Positions 1 through 8,756 of a DNA stretch of 64,000 nt are shown in pieces; the stretch's first letter is position 1; every line of letters starts with the position of its first letter. Under the pieces are notes generated by a model. It saw nothing but the letters and a program-made list of their open reading frames with translations, searched no databases and was not told the origin of the DNA. The stretch is from DASXHY01 sp035552155 (GTDB lineage: Bacteria; Verrucomicrobiota; Verrucomicrobiia; Limisphaerales; DASXHY01): positions 186,001 through 250,000 of the forward strand of contig DASZLX010000018.1 in assembly GCA_035552155.1 (NCBI GenBank). Reading direction: 5' to 3'. A program made the position numbers and the translations under genes.

Positions 1-789
1 GAACAACGAAATGCTTTTGGAATAAAACGCGCCCACGGGAAAGACGGGCCGGGCATCGCGGCCAGCCATCACGATCATGCGCCCTTGAGGGGCCAACAAT
101 GAAAAGGTCTTTTCAAAATCCGGTTCGCGCAGTGTTTCCCACCAGACATTCACGCCATCGGGAGCAGCTTTTTTGACGGCTTCCGCGACGTTCTCCGTTT
201 TGTAATTGATGACCACATCCGCGCCGAGTTCGCGGGCTTTGGCGACTTTCTCATCGCTGCCTGCGGTCGTTATTACTCGCGCACCGAGAAGCTTCGTCAT
301 TTGAACCACGCTGGAACCGACGCCGCCAGTACCGCCATTGACGAATAAAACTTCGCCAGCCTTCACCTTTGCTTTGCCGACTAATCCGACGTGGGCGGTT
401 GTCCCGACGAGGGAAATTGCCACGATGTCTTCGTCCGTGACATTGCCGGGAATGGGAGTCAGCCAGTTCTCGTCCACGGCGGCCAGTTCGGCAAAGGTGC
501 CCTGCCGCCCTTCCCAACCCTGGCCGGTCGCCCAAACGCGATCGCCGACTTTAAAGCGGGTCGCGGCGGCGCCGGTCGCAACCACCTTTCCCGCCAGGTC
601 GCGACCGAGGATGTAAGGGAAATTCAATTTCGCGGGCACCGCGCCACTGCGAAGATAAATGTCCACCGGGTTGACATCGACGGCGGTCACTTTGATGAGG
701 CATTGGTTGGGGGCCGGTTTTGGATCGGGCAGGTCATCGAAGATGATGTTTTCCGGACCGCCCGTTTGGTTGATGTAGGCCGCTTTCAT
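1..789 (-). CDS. Zinc-independent MDR family quinone oxidoreductase (3' end cut off by window)
   Basis: Reading leftward from the ATG at 789, the frame stays open to the window edge (263 codons). The product starts MKAAYINQTGGPENI, the usual N-terminus of NADPH:quinone reductases of the medium-chain dehydrogenase/reductase family. A GroES-like region (DLPDPKPAPNQCLIKV, then VNPVDIYLRSG) comes first. The nucleotide-binding glycine motif NGGTGGVGSSVVQ follows near residue 150, then GADVVINYKTENV. No zinc-ligand cysteines are visible, so it fits the zinc-free quinone oxidoreductase branch, which reduces quinones or enones with NADPH in the cytosol. It is divergent from the flavoprotein gene at 959. 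Substrate is unknown and the C-terminal end is not seen. Confidence 0.85.
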   Translation of the reverse strand, partial: MKAAYINQTGGPENIIFDDLPDPKPAPNQCLIKVTAVDVNPVDIYLRSGAVPAKLNFPYILGRDLAGKVVATGAAATRFKVGDRVWATGQGWEGRQGTFAELAAVDENWLTPIPGNVTDEDIVAISLVGTTAHVGLVGKAKVKAGEVLFVNGGTGGVGSSVVQMTKLLGARVITTAGSDEKVAKARELGADVVINYKTENVAEAVKKAAPDGVNVWWETLREPDFEKTFSLLAPQGRMIVMAGRDARPVFPVGAFYSKSISLF

Positions 790-958
790 TGGCGGCAATT
801 TCGTTTGTGTAAATCAAATGTCAATTGACCATGCCGCAACTATTCGCATGCAAAGACGCAAGATGCGAAGGCGCAAAGTATTGAATAGGTGCTGGTGGAT
901 TTGCCGAAAGAATTGATTTACGACACCCCACTTCTCCACACTTGCCCGGAGGAGATTT

Positions 959-2257
959 TTGCGCTTCATTGGAAGCGTGTCCAAAGACGTTTTTGATGCG
1001 TTGATTATTGGCGGCGGTCCGGGCGGAAGCGCCGCGGCCACTTACCTTGCCAGGGCGGGCAAGCGCGTGCTGGTCCTGGAAAAGGAACATTTTCCGCGAT
1101 TTCACATCGGCGAATCTTTGCTGCCCTACAATCAATTGATTTTCGAAGAAATGGGCGTGCTGCCCGCGCTGGAAGCGGCGGGATTTACGAGAAAACTGGG
1201 GGCGCAATTTCATCTCGGCAATTCGAGCAAGAATATCAAGCTGACGTTCACCAATGGAAAGTTCACGCGCGCGCCGATGGCGTTTCAGGTGGAACGCGCC
1301 AAGTTCGATGATCTGCTGCTGAAGCATGCGCGCGCATCCGGTGCCGAAGTGCGCGAGGGGTGGACGGTGACGAAATTCACGAATCACGGCGGCGAAGTAT
1401 CCATTGAGGCGCATGGTGAAAATGGCGTGAAGGAGGAATTTCGCGGTTCGTTTTTAATCGATGCCAGCGGGCGCAGCAATCTGACGGGCAACCAGGAGGG
1501 TATGAAGGTGATGGATGCCAAGTTAAAGAAGTTCGCCATTTTCGGGCACTTCGAAGACGTCATCATGGACGAGGGCTCGAAGGCCGGGGACATTCTGATC
1601 GTGCGGCTGGAGGATGCCTGGTTCTGGCTGATTCCGTTGTCGCCAAAAAAAGTGAGCATCGGCTGCGTGGTGGACCATGCGGAGTTTGCGCGCGCGAAAC
1701 AGACACCGGCGGAAATTTTCACGCGCATTTGCCAGTCCAGTTCCGAAATGCGCGAACGGATGAAAAATGCGAAACTCGTCAGTCCGATCCAGGCGACGAG
1801 CGATTTTTCGTATCGGAATCGCCGCTTTGTCGGGCCGCGACTGGTGCGGGTGGGCGATGCGGCTGGTTTTATGGACCCGGTTTTTTCGTCCGGCGTTTAT
1901 ATCGCGATGCATTCCGGACGGCTGGCCGCGCGTGCGATTCTGGCGTCGCTCGCGGCAGGAGACGATGGCCGCCGCCGTTTCAGCCGCTATGAGAAAACGA
2001 TTCGCAGTGCCATGGATCTTTACACGGAGATGATCGAGGCATTTTACACCCGGCCGTTCATGGAGCTGTTCATGGAGCCGCGCGACAAGTTCCAATTGCC
2101 CGACGCGATTGTGGCCATCCTGGCCGGGGAGTTAGAGGGCGGCTGGAGGCTGGATTGGCGTCGCCGGTTGTTTTTCTGGCTGGTGAAAATTCACGCCCGG
2201 AGGCCGTTGGTGCCGGGGATTTCGTTTGCGGATAAAGCGGCGGCGCGGGCGCAGTGA
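959..2257 (+). CDS. FAD-dependent oxidoreductase, flavin-halogenase/geranylgeranyl-reductase-like
   Basis: The 432-residue product opens with a Rossmann dinucleotide motif, IIGGGPGGSAAATYLARAG, followed by the acidic end of the second strand (VLVLEKEHFPRFHIGESLLP). That block is typical of the tryptophan-halogenase / geranylgeranyl-reductase superfamily. Near residue 220 it carries WFWLIP, matching the WxWxIP signature of flavin-dependent halogenases. The later RLVRVGDAAGFMDPVFSSG is the second FAD contact. The start is probably TTG at 959 because GGAGGAG lies at 948-954; GTG at 977 is an alternative. Family knowledge gives halogenation, epoxidation or reduction of polyketide, polyene or isoprenoid substrates. 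The substrate here is unknown; it could belong with the polyene-like cassette at 9.9-16.3 kb, but that is inference. Confidence 0.82.
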   Translation: MRFIGSVSKDVFDALIIGGGPGGSAAATYLARAGKRVLVLEKEHFPRFHIGESLLPYNQLIFEEMGVLPALEAAGFTRKLGAQFHLGNSSKNIKLTFTNGKFTRAPMAFQVERAKFDDLLLKHARASGAEVREGWTVTKFTNHGGEVSIEAHGENGVKEEFRGSFLIDASGRSNLTGNQEGMKVMDAKLKKFAIFGHFEDVIMDEGSKAGDILIVRLEDAWFWLIPLSPKKVSIGCVVDHAEFARAKQTPAEIFTRICQSSSEMRERMKNAKLVSPIQATSDFSYRNRRFVGPRLVRVGDAAGFMDPVFSSGVYIAMHSGRLAARAILASLAAGDDGRRRFSRYEKTIRSAMDLYTEMIEAFYTRPFMELFMEPRDKFQLPDAIVAILAGELEGGWRLDWRRRLFFWLVKIHARRPLVPGISFADKAAARAQ

Positions 2258-2331
2258 TGCCGACGATGATATGAGTTGCCAAGGTTCGGCAGACATTATT
2301 TGCGGAGTCTTTAAAAAATTTTGGAAATCCT

Positions 2332-2362
2332 TTGACTCTCACCTTACGTCATCCCTGAGAGT
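2332..2362 (+). promoter_or_regulatory. Candidate MerR-type operator/promoter upstream of the MerR-cupin gene
   Basis: A TTGACT -35-like hexamer (2332-2337) overlaps a perfect 7-bp inverted repeat, ACTCTCA (2335-2341) and TGAGAGT (2356-2362), separated by 14 bp. MerR-family regulators bind dyads lying between the -35 and -10 elements of promoters with long spacers, and usually control their own gene. The dyad ends 45 bp before the ATG at 2408. The -10 is poor: TACACG at 2362 would give a 24-bp spacer, longer than the usual 19-20. Confidence 0.45.
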
Positions 2363-2407
2363 ACACGTCAGCCGCGCGCGGTCGCGACGACTGGCGCGGG
2401 AAAAACG

Positions 2408-3280
2408 ATGGCTTACACTGTCAAGCAAGTGGCGAAGATGTCCGGCGTGAGCGTGCGCACGCTTCATTTCTACGATGAAACGGGCCTGCTCAAGCCGGCC
2501 TATTACGGCCGCAACGGTTATCGGTTCTATGAGGAGCCTCAATTGCTGGCGCTGCAACAGATTCTTTTTTACCGGGAGCTCGGGTTTGAATTGAAAGAGA
2601 TTCGGCGCGTCCTGGGCCGGCCGCGCTTCCAAAAAACCGCCGCGCTGCGTTCGCATCGCAAGGTGCTCCAAAAGGACCTGGCGCAAACCCGCCGCCTGAT
2701 CGAAACCATCGACAAAACCATCCAGCACGTGAAAGGGAAAAAGAAAATGAAAAGCGAGCAGATGTTCAGAGGGTTCAGCGTCGCCGCGGGCGGTGACCGG
2801 TTCGACGAACATATCAAGTTGGGGGGCGAGCCGAACGATTGCAAAGTTTCGGCGCAGGATACCGACGGAAAAATGTGCGTCTTTGAGTTTGTCGGCCATG
2901 GCGGCGGACCGCGGCACCTTCATTATGAGCAGGACGAGTGGATTTATGTCATGGAAGGCGAATTCGAGGTCCACATCGACAAAAAGCAATTGCGGCTCGG
3001 ACCGGGCGAATCGGTTTTCATTCCCCGCAAGGTTTCCCATGTTTGGGCGTCAACGAACGGCCAGCCCGTCCGAATTATCAACGTCTATCAGCCCGCCGGA
3101 AAAATGGAGGACTTTTTTCGCGAAATCGCGCGGCCTTTTCCCGATCTGCCAACCGCCGAGCAAATGGCTGACAAGAGCTATACTCGAACGCAGATAGAAT
3201 CGATGCATCGGTTTTTCGATGCACATGGAATGGACATGACGGGACCACCATTGGGGCATGAGTTTCAGGAACCGGCCTGA
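2408..3280 (+). CDS. MerR-family transcriptional regulator fused to a cupin domain
   Basis: Residues 1-110 form a MerR DNA-binding unit: YTVKQVAKMSGVSVRTLHFYD is the helix-turn-helix, then GLLKPAYYGRNGYRFY (wing) and a coiled dimerisation helix rich in K/R/L. A basic linker (KGKKKMKS) leads to a C-terminal cupin at about residues 155-235. It has the metal-binding motif HLHYEQDE (HxH and E), a glycine-turn region EWIYVMEGEFEVHI, and a second motif PGESVFIPRKVSHVW with the last His ligand. MerR proteins normally end in a short effector domain, so the cupin is the likely ligand- or metal-sensing part. A dyad overlapping a -35 element lies just upstream, suggesting autoregulation. The downstream kinase starts 221 bp later. 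The effector is unknown. Confidence 0.88.
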   Translation: MAYTVKQVAKMSGVSVRTLHFYDETGLLKPAYYGRNGYRFYEEPQLLALQQILFYRELGFELKEIRRVLGRPRFQKTAALRSHRKVLQKDLAQTRRLIETIDKTIQHVKGKKKMKSEQMFRGFSVAAGGDRFDEHIKLGGEPNDCKVSAQDTDGKMCVFEFVGHGGGPRHLHYEQDEWIYVMEGEFEVHIDKKQLRLGPGESVFIPRKVSHVWASTNGQPVRIINVYQPAGKMEDFFREIARPFPDLPTAEQMADKSYTRTQIESMHRFFDAHGMDMTGPPLGHEFQEPA

Positions 3281-3500
3281 TCGTCGCGCCGACGCGGGCA
3301 GCGGCACCCCAGTCTTTTGCGAGGGCTGAGTCTAACGCCTTCCAGTTCTTCGCCTTAAATATTCCTTTCGCAAGAAAAATGGCACTTTGGCTGCTGTAAA
3401 AGCGCCTCGAAACCGTTGCAATTTTGTAGAAATGCGCCAAAAGCGGCTTCGCGTCACGGACTCGATGGCGGGATTTGGCGGGGCAAAAACTATTATTCAA

Positions 3501-4847
3501 ATGGATCCGCGCACCTTAAATGGGAACGATCAAACGGGCCGCGAGGCGGGTTCGCCAATCTCGGCCGGTCTGTCGGAATTGGCCGGGGGCAACCCCGTGG
3601 TCGATACGCGGATGTTGTTCGAGGCAATGTTGGATAACATCCCCGACCGGATTTATTTCAAGGACGTTATATCACGATTCCTCAAAATCAATAAGGCGCT
3701 GGCGGACCGGTTGGGGCTGGCTCACCCTGATGAGGCCATTGGCAAAACAGATTTTGATTTTAACGCTCCCGAAATGGCGCGCGAGTATTTCGAAGACGAG
3801 CAGGCCATTCTCCAAACTGGCGAGCCGCTGATCAACAAAATCGAAAAGAAGATCCTGCCCAACGGTGAACCCGCCTGGACTTCCACGACCAAGGTGCCCT
3901 TGCGCAATCGTGACGGTGTGGTGGTGGGCATTGTGGGAATCAATCGCGACATCACCGATTTGAAAGCGGCCGAACAAAAGATTGAAACGATCAATCGCGA
4001 ACTGCGCGAAGCCTCGCGGCAGGCGGGCATGGCGGAAGTCGCGACCGGCGTGTTGCACAATGTCGGCAACGTCTTGAACAGTGTAAATGTGGCTGCGGGT
4101 GTTTTATCCGACCGGTTGAATCATTCGAAATCGTCGAGCGTCAGCAAACTTTCCAAGCTGCTGGTGGAGCGCCAGGGAGACCTAGGCGAATTCCTATCGG
4201 CGGATGCACGCGGCCGCACCGTGCCGGCTTATCTTCAGCAGCTTTCCGAACATCTCGAAAAAGAACAGGCGGACATGCGCCGGGAGTTGAACGAACTGGT
4301 GATGAACGTGGAGCACATCAAGGAAATTGTGGCCACGCAACAGAACTACGCGCGAGTGCTCGGTGTGGCCGAGGTGGTGGACTTGTCCGACGTGCTGGAA
4401 GATGCGATCAAGATTCACGGCGGGGCGTACGAACGCCACGGGATCAAACTGATCCGGCAATACGACTCGATTCCGCAGACGGCGGTGGACAAGCACAAGG
4501 TGATGCAAATTGTCATCAACTTTCTTGCCAACGCCAAGTACGCGTGCGATGCGGGCGGCAAGGAGCAGAAAACCGTCGCGGTGCGAATCAAACGCCTGGG
4601 CGAGGACCGGGTTAAAATCGAAGTGGCAGACAACGGGATTGGGATTGCGCCGGAGAATTTGACGCGAATTTTTTCCCAAGGTTTCACGACGCGCAAGGGC
4701 GGGCACGGATTTGGGCTGCACAGCGGCGCGCTGGCGGCGAAGGATCTCGGAGGCACCACCAGCGCGGAGAGCGCGGGAATCGGACAAGGGGCGACTTTTA
4801 CGCTGGAGGTGCCCCTGGTTGATCCGAGCAATCACGGGAAAAGCTGA
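3501..4847 (+). CDS. PAS-domain sensor histidine kinase
   Basis: After a short variable N-terminus there is a PAS/PAC domain (MLFEAMLDNIPDRIYFKD through VGIVGINRDITDLK). Next comes a helical dimerisation region with the phosphoacceptor box ATGVLHNVGNVLNSV, a variant H-box. The ATP-binding domain follows: N-box VIVINFLANAKYACD-like stretch, G1 ADNGIGI, F-box FSQGFTTRKGG, G2 GFGLHSGALAAKDLGG. No membrane segment is visible, so a cytosolic sensor is likely. No response regulator is adjacent, so it is an orphan kinase. The start is uncertain: in-frame ATGs at 3432, 3465 and 3501 and a TTG at 3387 all lack a clear ribosome site; the reading frame is firm. Confidence 0.88.
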   Translation: MDPRTLNGNDQTGREAGSPISAGLSELAGGNPVVDTRMLFEAMLDNIPDRIYFKDVISRFLKINKALADRLGLAHPDEAIGKTDFDFNAPEMAREYFEDEQAILQTGEPLINKIEKKILPNGEPAWTSTTKVPLRNRDGVVVGIVGINRDITDLKAAEQKIETINRELREASRQAGMAEVATGVLHNVGNVLNSVNVAAGVLSDRLNHSKSSSVSKLSKLLVERQGDLGEFLSADARGRTVPAYLQQLSEHLEKEQADMRRELNELVMNVEHIKEIVATQQNYARVLGVAEVVDLSDVLEDAIKIHGGAYERHGIKLIRQYDSIPQTAVDKHKVMQIVINFLANAKYACDAGGKEQKTVAVRIKRLGEDRVKIEVADNGIGIAPENLTRIFSQGFTTRKGGHGFGLHSGALAAKDLGGTTSAESAGIGQGATFTLEVPLVDPSNHGKS

Positions 4848-4871
4848 CGGCGGCGGCTCGCGCGCTGCCAA

Positions 4872-6086
4872 TCAATGAACGGGGGCGGGTTCGACGGATT
4901 TCACTTCGTTTGTGTCCGCAGATTTTTCAGATGACTGGGCGGAGGATGGCTTGGGTTCTTCTTTCTTTTCCGCGAGCAATTCCGACCTGGGTTTCAGCAA
5001 CGGATCCACCTCCCAACCTGGCATGAGATAGGTCCAATTTTCAAAACTCTGTTCCTGTTTGAATTTGTCTTTCAACTTCTGCTGGGCATCGTTGTAGATT
5101 TTGTCGATCTTCGGTTTGTCTTCCGGCTTTTCGTTCACGCCGACTGGCCGGGGAGGAAAATTGGCGGTGATGGAAAGTGTCACGAGATAATCGTCGTTGG
5201 TTTTGGCGCCGATGTTGAACGCGTAATTGAAATCATCGAACGTTTCGATTTTCAGGATGGTGGGCTTGTTGGTTCCCAGTTGATCCGCCTTCGATTGCGG
5301 CAACACGTCGGTAAAACTCGCGGAGCTGAAAGGACTGGTAACACCTGAGCTTTTGGAGGAGTCCAGCTCTTCGCCGGACCTCGCATCCGCCAGGGTCCAT
5401 TCGCCGGCCTCCGTTGCGCGCGTGAGTTTCCAGGAATTGGTCGTGACGGGAAAAACGGCTGCGATTGATTTGGGCTTTTCGACATGGATGAAATCCTTGT
5501 TCAACCATTGCTCGGGACCGGAATTAACGTTGTCGAGCGGGTCGGAGATGAGCGCAACGTTCGACGTGTTCGTACCGGCTTTGACAAAGCGGCCATCGGG
5601 AAAGCCTTCATCGCCTCCCATTTGAGACGGGGCAGAGGGTTTGCGCAGGTGTTTTTTTCCGGCCAGCAATGTGCGAATCGGCTGGTTGCTTTGGCCGAGG
5701 AATTCGACGACGGTCGCGGAGTTGCTCCCCTGCCCCGTCGTAAGATCCATGCGCGCCAGTTCCGTGGGGCTGGCCGGTTCGGATTGGACAATTTTCAAAT
5801 CGCGGACCTTGAGCAGAAACTCGCTGATTTGGGAAAAGTTGGCCGGGTAATCGCCGCGCTGGCCCACGCGCCACAAGCCGTCTTTTTTCACGAGATCCAC
5901 ATCATTCGTTGCGTGCTGGATGGAAATATGGGTGACGTCGTTGAAGGGAAAATCGCCCAATAATTTTTTGCCAACTTCGGCGTTAGATTCCGTCCAGGAA
6001 GCGCTCTGGCGGTTGTGGAGAACAATGCCGGCGGCGCCGATAAGGATGACAAGGACGATTAGAATTCCGAGTTGTTTCAGATTCAT
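4872..6086 (-). CDS. DUF4340 domain protein of the GldG-type ABC operon
   Basis: This 404-residue protein starts with one membrane anchor (MNLKQLGILIVLVILIGAAG), followed by a long extracytoplasmic region beginning LLGDFPFNDVTHISIQH and VDLVKKDGLWRV. That is the pattern of DUF4340 proteins, which sit downstream of GldA/F/G genes in Verrucomicrobia, Planctomycetes and Deltaproteobacteria. The tail is low-complexity and rich in K/E/P/S. Its ATG overlaps the stop of the GldG-like gene by 4 nt (ATGA), so the two are translationally coupled. The longer frame to 6173 was rejected because it lies inside the upstream gene. Function is unknown; it probably works with the ABC transporter. Confidence 0.85.
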   Translation of the reverse strand: MNLKQLGILIVLVILIGAAGIVLHNRQSASWTESNAEVGKKLLGDFPFNDVTHISIQHATNDVDLVKKDGLWRVGQRGDYPANFSQISEFLLKVRDLKIVQSEPASPTELARMDLTTGQGSNSATVVEFLGQSNQPIRTLLAGKKHLRKPSAPSQMGGDEGFPDGRFVKAGTNTSNVALISDPLDNVNSGPEQWLNKDFIHVEKPKSIAAVFPVTTNSWKLTRATEAGEWTLADARSGEELDSSKSSGVTSPFSSASFTDVLPQSKADQLGTNKPTILKIETFDDFNYAFNIGAKTNDDYLVTLSITANFPPRPVGVNEKPEDKPKIDKIYNDAQQKLKDKFKQEQSFENWTYLMPGWEVDPLLKPRSELLAEKKEEPKPSSAQSSEKSADTNEVKSVEPAPVH

Positions 6087-7996
6087 TTTGCCGAAGTGCG
6101 TTTGCGTTTGAAAATTGCCAACCCGATGCCCACGAGGGTGACGGCCAACGGCATCGCGGCGATGTTGATCCATTCCACGCGATGCTGGAGCGAGACGACG
6201 TCCCGCCGCAAATCCTTTTGGACGGTGCGCAAATCCGTGCTGGTTTTGGCCTCGGTTTTTTTCAGATTCTCAATCTCCGCCTGTTGTTCGGGCGAAAGGA
6301 TGAAGCGCTGGTCCTGGCTTTTCTGCTGCTGCAATTCATTGAGCCGCGCATTGGCCTTATCCCGGCTGTCCTGCAACTCCTTGATTTTATCCATGAAACG
6401 AGCCTGCGCTTGAGCCTCGATTTTCTTCACGCGCGTGAACGGATGCTCGAGCACGGCCCGGCTGCGCACGGCGATCAGGTTATTGTCGCCGGAGAGTTGT
6501 TCGACGAGATTTTGGGCGAAGTTAAGGTTCGCGTTCATGGCCGTGGACATGGTGCCAAAGGGCGTATTGACTCGCCGCAGGGTGAAGCCGTCATAAATCA
6601 TGTCCGAATCGCCAATAAGGACGACGGTGTTGTCCTCTTTCGTTTCCTTGAGCGACGTGTCGGTTTTCTTTTCGGTGGGTTTGTCTTTTGCGTCGTCCTT
6701 TTTGTCCACGGGTTTGCCGTCGGGAAAGGCGGTTTTGAATTTTCCGGTCAGGCGCACCGCGAGGGCATACTCGATGCCGGACGGTTTGAAGTCTTTGAGG
6801 ATATTTTCGCCGGAAAGATTCGCCGTCATGCTGTCCACTAATTGCGAATCGGGCGTGGTGTGCAACAGGACCGTTTCGTTCAGCCCCGGCGCGGGCTTGC
6901 CGGTGAAGGCGCCGCCGGAGAAATACCAGATGTTATCCAACTCGGCGGTGGCGATGTCGTTGGAATTGATGCCTTCAGGCGTCAGCGCGAGCCAGACCGG
7001 ATGCTGCTGGGTGGTGTCGCCTTCTTCGCCCAGGTTCATGGTGAAATCGCGGTCGGCGACGACTTTGGTGGTATCGAAATCCAGGCCCCAGGCCTTGAGC
7101 AATTTGTCGAGCGAGGAACCGCCGCTGGGCATCTGGCCCATCATGGGGTTCTGATTGTGGCTGTCCACCTGGGAGGAGGAATCGAGGAAGGCGATGAGTT
7201 TTCCGCCGCGCATGATGAATTGATCGAGGGCGTATTGGGCGGCGTCGGAAATATCGCGCGGATGAATCACGATGAGCACTTTGATGTCGTCATCGATGGC
7301 GGAGGCGTCCATGGCGACGCGTTTGACGGTGAAATCATTTTGCAACTCGGTAATCAATTGCCACGGGGGCTGTTGTTGTGGCTGCTGGCCCATCTGTTGC
7401 ATCATGGGATTGGGTTCCGCACCAAAAACCGGCAGCACGCTCATGACGCCAATGACGGGCTTTTCGGGCGTGACCGCCCGCGTAATCGCGCGGGAAATGT
7501 CGTACTCCAATTGGCGCTCGCGGTCGGGCGAAAGAAACGGAATGGCCTGCTTGGAGTCCAGCCCCTGGCTGACCGCCAGGCCTAGATAAAATCGCTCGCC
7601 GTCGGGAAGGTTTTGAGCGTCGATGCCGTCCAGGCGCGCGGAATCTTCCGCATCTGAGTCGGGCTGCGGGTCAATTTTTTCGACCACGATTTTGCCATGG
7701 CCGGCCTGGCGATATTCCTCGAGGAGGTCCTCGACTTTTTTGGCGTAGGATTTCAGGTAAACGGCCATGGGAGTCGCGTTCTCTGCGCGGGTACAGTAGA
7801 AGCGGAGTTTCACCGGCGCATCGAGTTTGCCCAGGATGGCCTTGGTGCCGCCGGAGAGCGTGTAGGCCTTTTCCTTAGTCAGATCGACGCGATCATGCAC
7901 CGCGCCGGTGACGAAGTTGAAGCCAATCAAAATCGCGGCCATGATGATGACGCCGGCGATGGAGTAGAGAATTGTTTCGAACGATTTTTTCTGCAT
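6083..7996 (-). CDS. GldG-family ABC transporter auxiliary protein
   Basis: The 637-residue product has an N-terminal membrane helix (SIAGVIIMAAILIGFNFVTG) followed by DRVDLTKEKAYTLSGGTKAIL, the hallmark start of GldG/ABC_transp_aux proteins. A large soluble domain contains a Q-rich insert (MMQQMGQQPQQQPPW). A coiled coil (about residues 540-600) and a C-terminal helix, MPLAVTLVGIGLAIF, then return it to the membrane. The start ATG at 7996 is preceded by AAAGGAA. The permease gene ends 13 bp upstream. In gliding Bacteroidetes GldA/F/G form a transporter needed for motility; outside that phylum the substrate is unknown and gliding should not be assumed. Confidence 0.88.
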   Translation of the reverse strand: MQKKSFETILYSIAGVIIMAAILIGFNFVTGAVHDRVDLTKEKAYTLSGGTKAILGKLDAPVKLRFYCTRAENATPMAVYLKSYAKKVEDLLEEYRQAGHGKIVVEKIDPQPDSDAEDSARLDGIDAQNLPDGERFYLGLAVSQGLDSKQAIPFLSPDRERQLEYDISRAITRAVTPEKPVIGVMSVLPVFGAEPNPMMQQMGQQPQQQPPWQLITELQNDFTVKRVAMDASAIDDDIKVLIVIHPRDISDAAQYALDQFIMRGGKLIAFLDSSSQVDSHNQNPMMGQMPSGGSSLDKLLKAWGLDFDTTKVVADRDFTMNLGEEGDTTQQHPVWLALTPEGINSNDIATAELDNIWYFSGGAFTGKPAPGLNETVLLHTTPDSQLVDSMTANLSGENILKDFKPSGIEYALAVRLTGKFKTAFPDGKPVDKKDDAKDKPTEKKTDTSLKETKEDNTVVLIGDSDMIYDGFTLRRVNTPFGTMSTAMNANLNFAQNLVEQLSGDNNLIAVRSRAVLEHPFTRVKKIEAQAQARFMDKIKELQDSRDKANARLNELQQQKSQDQRFILSPEQQAEIENLKKTEAKTSTDLRTVQKDLRRDVVSLQHRVEWINIAAMPLAVTLVGIGLAIFKRKRTSAK

Positions 7997-8009
7997 GGAA
8001 ATTCCTTTT

Positions 8010-8756
8010 TTAACCCGCCCGATGACTGCGCAGGATGACGCTCGTGGTGAACAGCGAGAACACAATTATGGAGAGGAAGAAAATAATGTCGCGCGTGTCG
8101 AGGATGCCTTTTTGGAAGCCATCGAAGTGGGTCAGGAAACCAAACGAACTGACGAAGTCCGCGCCTTTCGGCCCGATGAGGCCGGACAAAAAGCCAGTGA
8201 CGCGCGGCAGACCCGCCAGCACCAAGACCAGGCAGGCGACGACGGCCATGATGAAACTGACGACCTGCGTGCGGGTCATGGCTGACGTAATGCAACTGAC
8301 CGCGAGATACGCGCCGGCCATGAGCCAACTGCCGACGTAGGCGGCAAAGATGACGCCATTATCGGGAAGACCGAGGTAGTTGACGGTGATCCAGATGGGA
8401 AAGGTCAGGATCAGGGCGACACCGAGGAAGATCCAGGAGGCGAGGAATTTTCCGACGATGGCCTGCCAGGCGGTGATGGGCATGGTGAGCAGGAGTTCAA
8501 TGGTCCCGACTCTTCGTTCCTCCGACCACAATCTCATGCCCACCGCCGGCACGAGAAACAGGTAGAACCACGGGTGCCACATGAAGACGGGATTCGTCAG
8601 CGATGCTTCCGGCTGCTCGAAAAAGCCGCCGAACATGAAAATAAATATGCCCGAGACGAGCAAAAAAATGACGATGAACACGTACGCCAGCGGTGAACTG
8701 AAATAGGTGGCGAGTTCGCGTTTTGTAATGGTTTTGATATTTGCCAAAGCGTTCAT
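8010..8756 (-). CDS. ABC-2 type transporter permease (GldF-like)
   Basis: A 248-residue membrane protein beginning NIKTITKRELATYFSSPLAYVFIVIFLLVSG, the conserved N-terminus of ABC-2/GldF permeases, with about six hydrophobic segments (for example FLASWIFLGVALILTF, FIMAVVACLVLVLAGL, IIFFLSIIVFSLFTTSV). The motif EERRVGTIELLLTMPIT between helices is characteristic of ABC-2 permeases. Its start overlaps the stop of the ATPase gene by 4 nt, so the stoichiometry is probably set by coupled translation. It would form the membrane channel with the ATPase at 8753. Confidence 0.9.
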   Translation of the reverse strand: MNALANIKTITKRELATYFSSPLAYVFIVIFLLVSGIFIFMFGGFFEQPEASLTNPVFMWHPWFYLFLVPAVGMRLWSEERRVGTIELLLTMPITAWQAIVGKFLASWIFLGVALILTFPIWITVNYLGLPDNGVIFAAYVGSWLMAGAYLAVSCITSAMTRTQVVSFIMAVVACLVLVLAGLPRVTGFLSGLIGPKGADFVSSFGFLTHFDGFQKGILDTRDIIFFLSIIVFSLFTTSVILRSHRAG

